Source: Acidobacteriota bacterium (lineage in GTDB: Bacteria; Acidobacteriota; Vicinamibacteria; Vicinamibacterales; UBA2999). Taken from it: a DNA stretch of 63,620 bases. Below, one piece after another: positions 61,947-63,620 of this stretch. Both the position numbers and the translations under genes were made by a program. The stretch covers positions 1-63,620 of the forward strand of contig JACPCS010000108.1 of assembly GCA_016184455.1 (NCBI GenBank). The letters are read 5' to 3'. The notes beneath the pieces were generated by a model. The model made no database searches. It saw nothing but the letters and a program-made list of their open reading frames with translations, and had not been told where the DNA came from. The number at the start of each line of letters is the position of its first letter. Position 1 is the first letter of the stretch.

Positions 61947-63325
61947 ATCTGACGGAGCGACTCCGCAGCGTCGTGCGCTCCGGCGGGTCGCCTGCGCATG
62001 ACAGCTCCTGCTCGTCGGACCCGCCCTACGTACGTCGGCCGGGTCTGGCCGACGAGCACGATCGATCGTCGGCAGCCCCGGCGAATATACGCGCTGTCGC
62101 CGACCTCCTGGGCGGTGAATGGCGCGACTGGCAGGGGCACCGGTATCTCGTCGTCGACCGTCGCTATCCTCCCGGGCACCGGCACGGTCGCGTCGCGGTG
62201 GCCGATGTTGCGCCGGACGAGGGCGGCGCATGGCCTGCGCTCGGGCTGCTCGACCCGAGGTTGGCCGGCGTTGCCTCGCGCGAGAGCGCACACGCGCGTG
62301 AAGGCCGGCGCGTGCTGTTCGTTGATCTCGAGACGACGGGCCTCTCGGGCGGTGCCGGCACGTACGCGTTTCTCGTCGGGTGCGGCTGGTTCGACGGGGC
62401 GGCGTTTCGCGTCCGGCAGTTCCTGCTGACCGGCTATGCCGCCGAGCGTGGGCTGCTCGAGGCGACGGGGGAAGCGGCCGGAAGCGCGGCCGCGATCGCG
62501 ACGTACAACGGCAAGACGTTCGACGTGCCGGTCATCGATACACGATGTGTGCTGCACCGGATCGCGACGCCGTTCGAGGGCATGCCGCACGTCGATATGC
62601 TGCATCCCGCGCGGCAGCTGTGGCGTAGGCCGGGTTCCGCCGACGCGGGATCTCCATCGGCGGCGGACCCGGCGGGGAGTTGTCGTCTCACGGCGATCGA
62701 GGCCGCGGTGCTCGGGCACGTGCGCGAGGACGACGTGCCCGGTTTCGAGATCCCGTCGCGCTATTTCCACTACGTGCGCTCCGGCGATCCGCAGCCGCTG
62801 GCGGCGGTGCTCGAGCACAACCGCCTCGATCTGCTGTCGCTGGCCCTGCTGACCGGCCGTCTCGCGCAGCTGCTCGATCGGGGACCGGAGGCGGCCCTGA
62901 CGGCGCGAGAAGCGGTGGGCCTCGGGCGTCTGTATCAGCGCGGCGGGCGCCTCTCCGACGCGCGGTGCTGCTTCGCGCGAAGCGTTGTGGGGATACGCGG
63001 TCCTCTGCCGGCGCGCCAGACAGTACGACGACGCGGCCGACACGTGGCGGCGGCTGCTCGACGTGCCCGGGTGCCCGGTCCGCCTGGCGCGCGAGGCACG
63101 AGAGGCGCTCGCCGTCCACTGCGAGCACCGCCTGCGCGACTTGCCGGCCGCGCGCCACCTCGCGCTCGAATCGCTTCAGTACACTGCGTCCGCCGTGCAC
63201 GCCGCGGCCGTCCACCACCGCGTCGCGCGGCTCGACCGGAAGCTGGCCTCACCATTGTTTTAACGGCGGGTGTGCCCGCCGCACCCCGTCTGTTCGAGCT
63301 GGGGCCGACCCCAGCCGTACGCTGA
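61943..63325 (+). CDS. mrfB: MrfB-like DEDD exonuclease, frameshifted C-terminus
   Basis: The 460-residue frame has a DEDD-type ribonuclease H-like exonuclease domain. The first acidic pair is in LFVDLETTGLSGGAGTY, the third site in IATYNGKTFDVPVIDTR, and the last in EHNRLDLLSLALL. It overlaps mrfA at ATGA. Two in-frame palindromic repeats (62010-62057 and 62624-62670) are in its coding region. At about 62972-62985 the TPR-like tail moves to another frame: the last residues in this frame are Arg/Pro-rich (RARVPGPPGARGTRGARRPL), while the expected helical tail is found at 62985-63263. The frameshift fits loss of two bases in a CG tract, or gain of one. The catalytic part is intact; the tail is disrupted or the read contains an error. 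Confidence 0.75.
   Translation: MNLTERLRSVVRSGGSPAHDSSCSSDPPYVRRPGLADEHDRSSAAPANIRAVADLLGGEWRDWQGHRYLVVDRRYPPGHRHGRVAVADVAPDEGGAWPALGLLDPRLAGVASRESAHAREGRRVLFVDLETTGLSGGAGTYAFLVGCGWFDGAAFRVRQFLLTGYAAERGLLEATGEAAGSAAAIATYNGKTFDVPVIDTRCVLHRIATPFEGMPHVDMLHPARQLWRRPGSADAGSPSAADPAGSCRLTAIEAAVLGHVREDDVPGFEIPSRYFHYVRSGDPQPLAAVLEHNRLDLLSLALLTGRLAQLLDRGPEAALTAREAVGLGRLYQRGGRLSDARCCFARSVVGIRGPLPARQTVRRRGRHVAAAARRARVPGPPGARGTRGARRPLRAPPARLAGRAPPRARIASVHCVRRARRGRPPPRRAARPEAGLTIVLTAGVPAAPRLFELGPTPAVR
62010..62057 (+). repeat. In-frame 48-base palindromic insert in mrfB
   Basis: Outer arms GCTCGTCGG and CCGACGAGC are exact inverses; inside lies CCCGCCCTACGTACGTCGGC and CGGGT. Length 48 bases equals 16 codons, so the frame is kept. 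The translation is SSDPPYVRRPGLADEH. Confidence 0.75.
62624..62670 (+). repeat. Second in-frame palindromic insert in mrfB
   Basis: cgtaggccgggttccgcc and cggcggaccc flank a loop; pieces match the aminotransferase insert at 20533-20570. The translation RRPGSADAGSPSAADPAG resembles that site's RRPGPLTSGAADPA. Confidence 0.75.
62985..63263 (+). other. Displaced C-terminal tail of the mrfB-like protein
   Basis: Reading in the third frame, the sequence LWGYAVLCRRARQYDDAADT, RRLLDVPG and RHLALESLQYTASAV is a natural TPR-like helical tail, ending at TAA 63261-63263. It continues the exonuclease protein but in a frame shifted relative to the upstream part. It is not an independent gene: its first codon is TTG and no ribosome site is visible. 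Confidence 0.75.
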
Positions 63326-63396
63326 TCGGAATCCGGCACGGATCGTGGACTGACATCCCATCGACGCGGCAGCACAACACACTCATGGAGCCTCGT

Positions 63397-63620
63397 ATGA
63401 AGGGACCGATCCGGGCGCTCGTTTTCGCGGCTCTGCTGCTCGGCAGTGTCGGGTGCGGCATGCTCGACCGTTCGCCGATCCCCGAGCCGATCACGCCGGT
63501 TCAAAAGGCGACCGCGTCGCCTGAGAATCCGGACTCGGCCGTTCTGGCCGATTTCAAGGTGCGCCTCGAAAAATACGTCACGACACAGCGCGCCCTGCTC
63601 GACGACGCGCCGATCTCCGA
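63397..63620 (+). CDS. Lipoprotein, N-terminal part (cut by window edge)
   Basis: The chain begins MKGPIRALVFAALLLGSVGC, a lipoprotein signal with the lipobox cysteine at about 20, then ITPVQKATASPENPDSAVLA and a polar helical stretch (FKVRLEKYVTTQRALLDD). An in-frame ATG at 63385 is possible, but 63397 has GGAG in front. The rest lies outside the window; no family can be named. Confidence 0.6.
   Translation, partial: MKGPIRALVFAALLLGSVGCGMLDRSPIPEPITPVQKATASPENPDSAVLADFKVRLEKYVTTQRALLDDAPIS

Overview
The window is high-GC, densely coded bacterial DNA. It most resembles Acidobacteriota of the Vicinamibacteria type. This is an inference from gene content (DUF4159/BatA/MoxR operon, sorbosone-dehydrogenase-like protein, M49, M28, M20 and S9 hydrolases, a tandem family of small secreted proteins) and from a dispersed intergenic repeat whose translation ends proteins in -VRLKPDTTY or GFSRT-like tails. 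No rRNA, tRNA, CRISPR array, phage or insertion sequence was recognised.

Layout. 1-0.8 kb: end of a DNA methyltransferase followed by a PD-(D/E)XK nuclease (probable restriction-modification pair). 0.9-11.1 kb: mixed metabolism and envelope genes (ICMT-like methylase, M20 hydrolase, sorbosone dehydrogenase-like, dienelactone hydrolase, molybdopterin protein, DctA-like symporter, beta-hydroxyacid dehydrogenase, an unusual zinc-knuckle SDR, holin-like protein, GT2). 11.2-18.7 kb: TMEM175-like channel, DUF3014, the giant helicase Lhr, AlkB and an L,D-transpeptidase. 18.8-32.3 kb: a kinase-less 7TM/PAS sensor coupled to a MOCOS-like class V aminotransferase, a D-2-hydroxyacid dehydrogenase, a GMC oxidoreductase with its small subunit, S9, M28 and M49 peptidases, DUF411 and YciI. 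32.3-47.2 kb: the main operon, with DUF4159, acyltransferase, VWA/GATase-like membrane protein, a cysteine-less C13-like protein, MoxR ATPase, DUF58, BatA, a very large DUF4175-like coiled coil and two more DUF4159 proteins. 47.3-52.7 kb: BON lipoprotein, cystathionine beta-synthase, a pntB remnant, a ferredoxin-NADP reductase-like flavoprotein, SDR and a phosphotriesterase-like hydrolase. 52.8-57.0 kb: five tandem paralogues of one secreted family. 57.2-63.6 kb: a small membrane gene bracketed by inverted repeat arrays, an APC permease, an SRPBCC protein, a MrfA/MrfB-like helicase-nuclease pair with a frameshift in the nuclease, and the start of a lipoprotein gene.

Three things stand out. 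First, the gaps carry a family of hairpin-forming arrays that share a design (several degenerate short units, often followed by inverted copies) but use different unit sequences at different loci. Two of them bracket small membrane genes in inverted orientation, and related palindromes sit in frame inside three coding regions. Second, the 32.5-47.2 kb operon looks like an envelope machine built around MoxR, with paired conserved cysteines in two of its three DUF4159 proteins. Third, five tandem secreted paralogues keep a cysteine pair in four members and lose both cysteines together in the fifth. Gene fossils (histidine kinase tail, pntB tail) lie in the gaps.

All functions are assigned by eye from sequence motifs; no database search was run.
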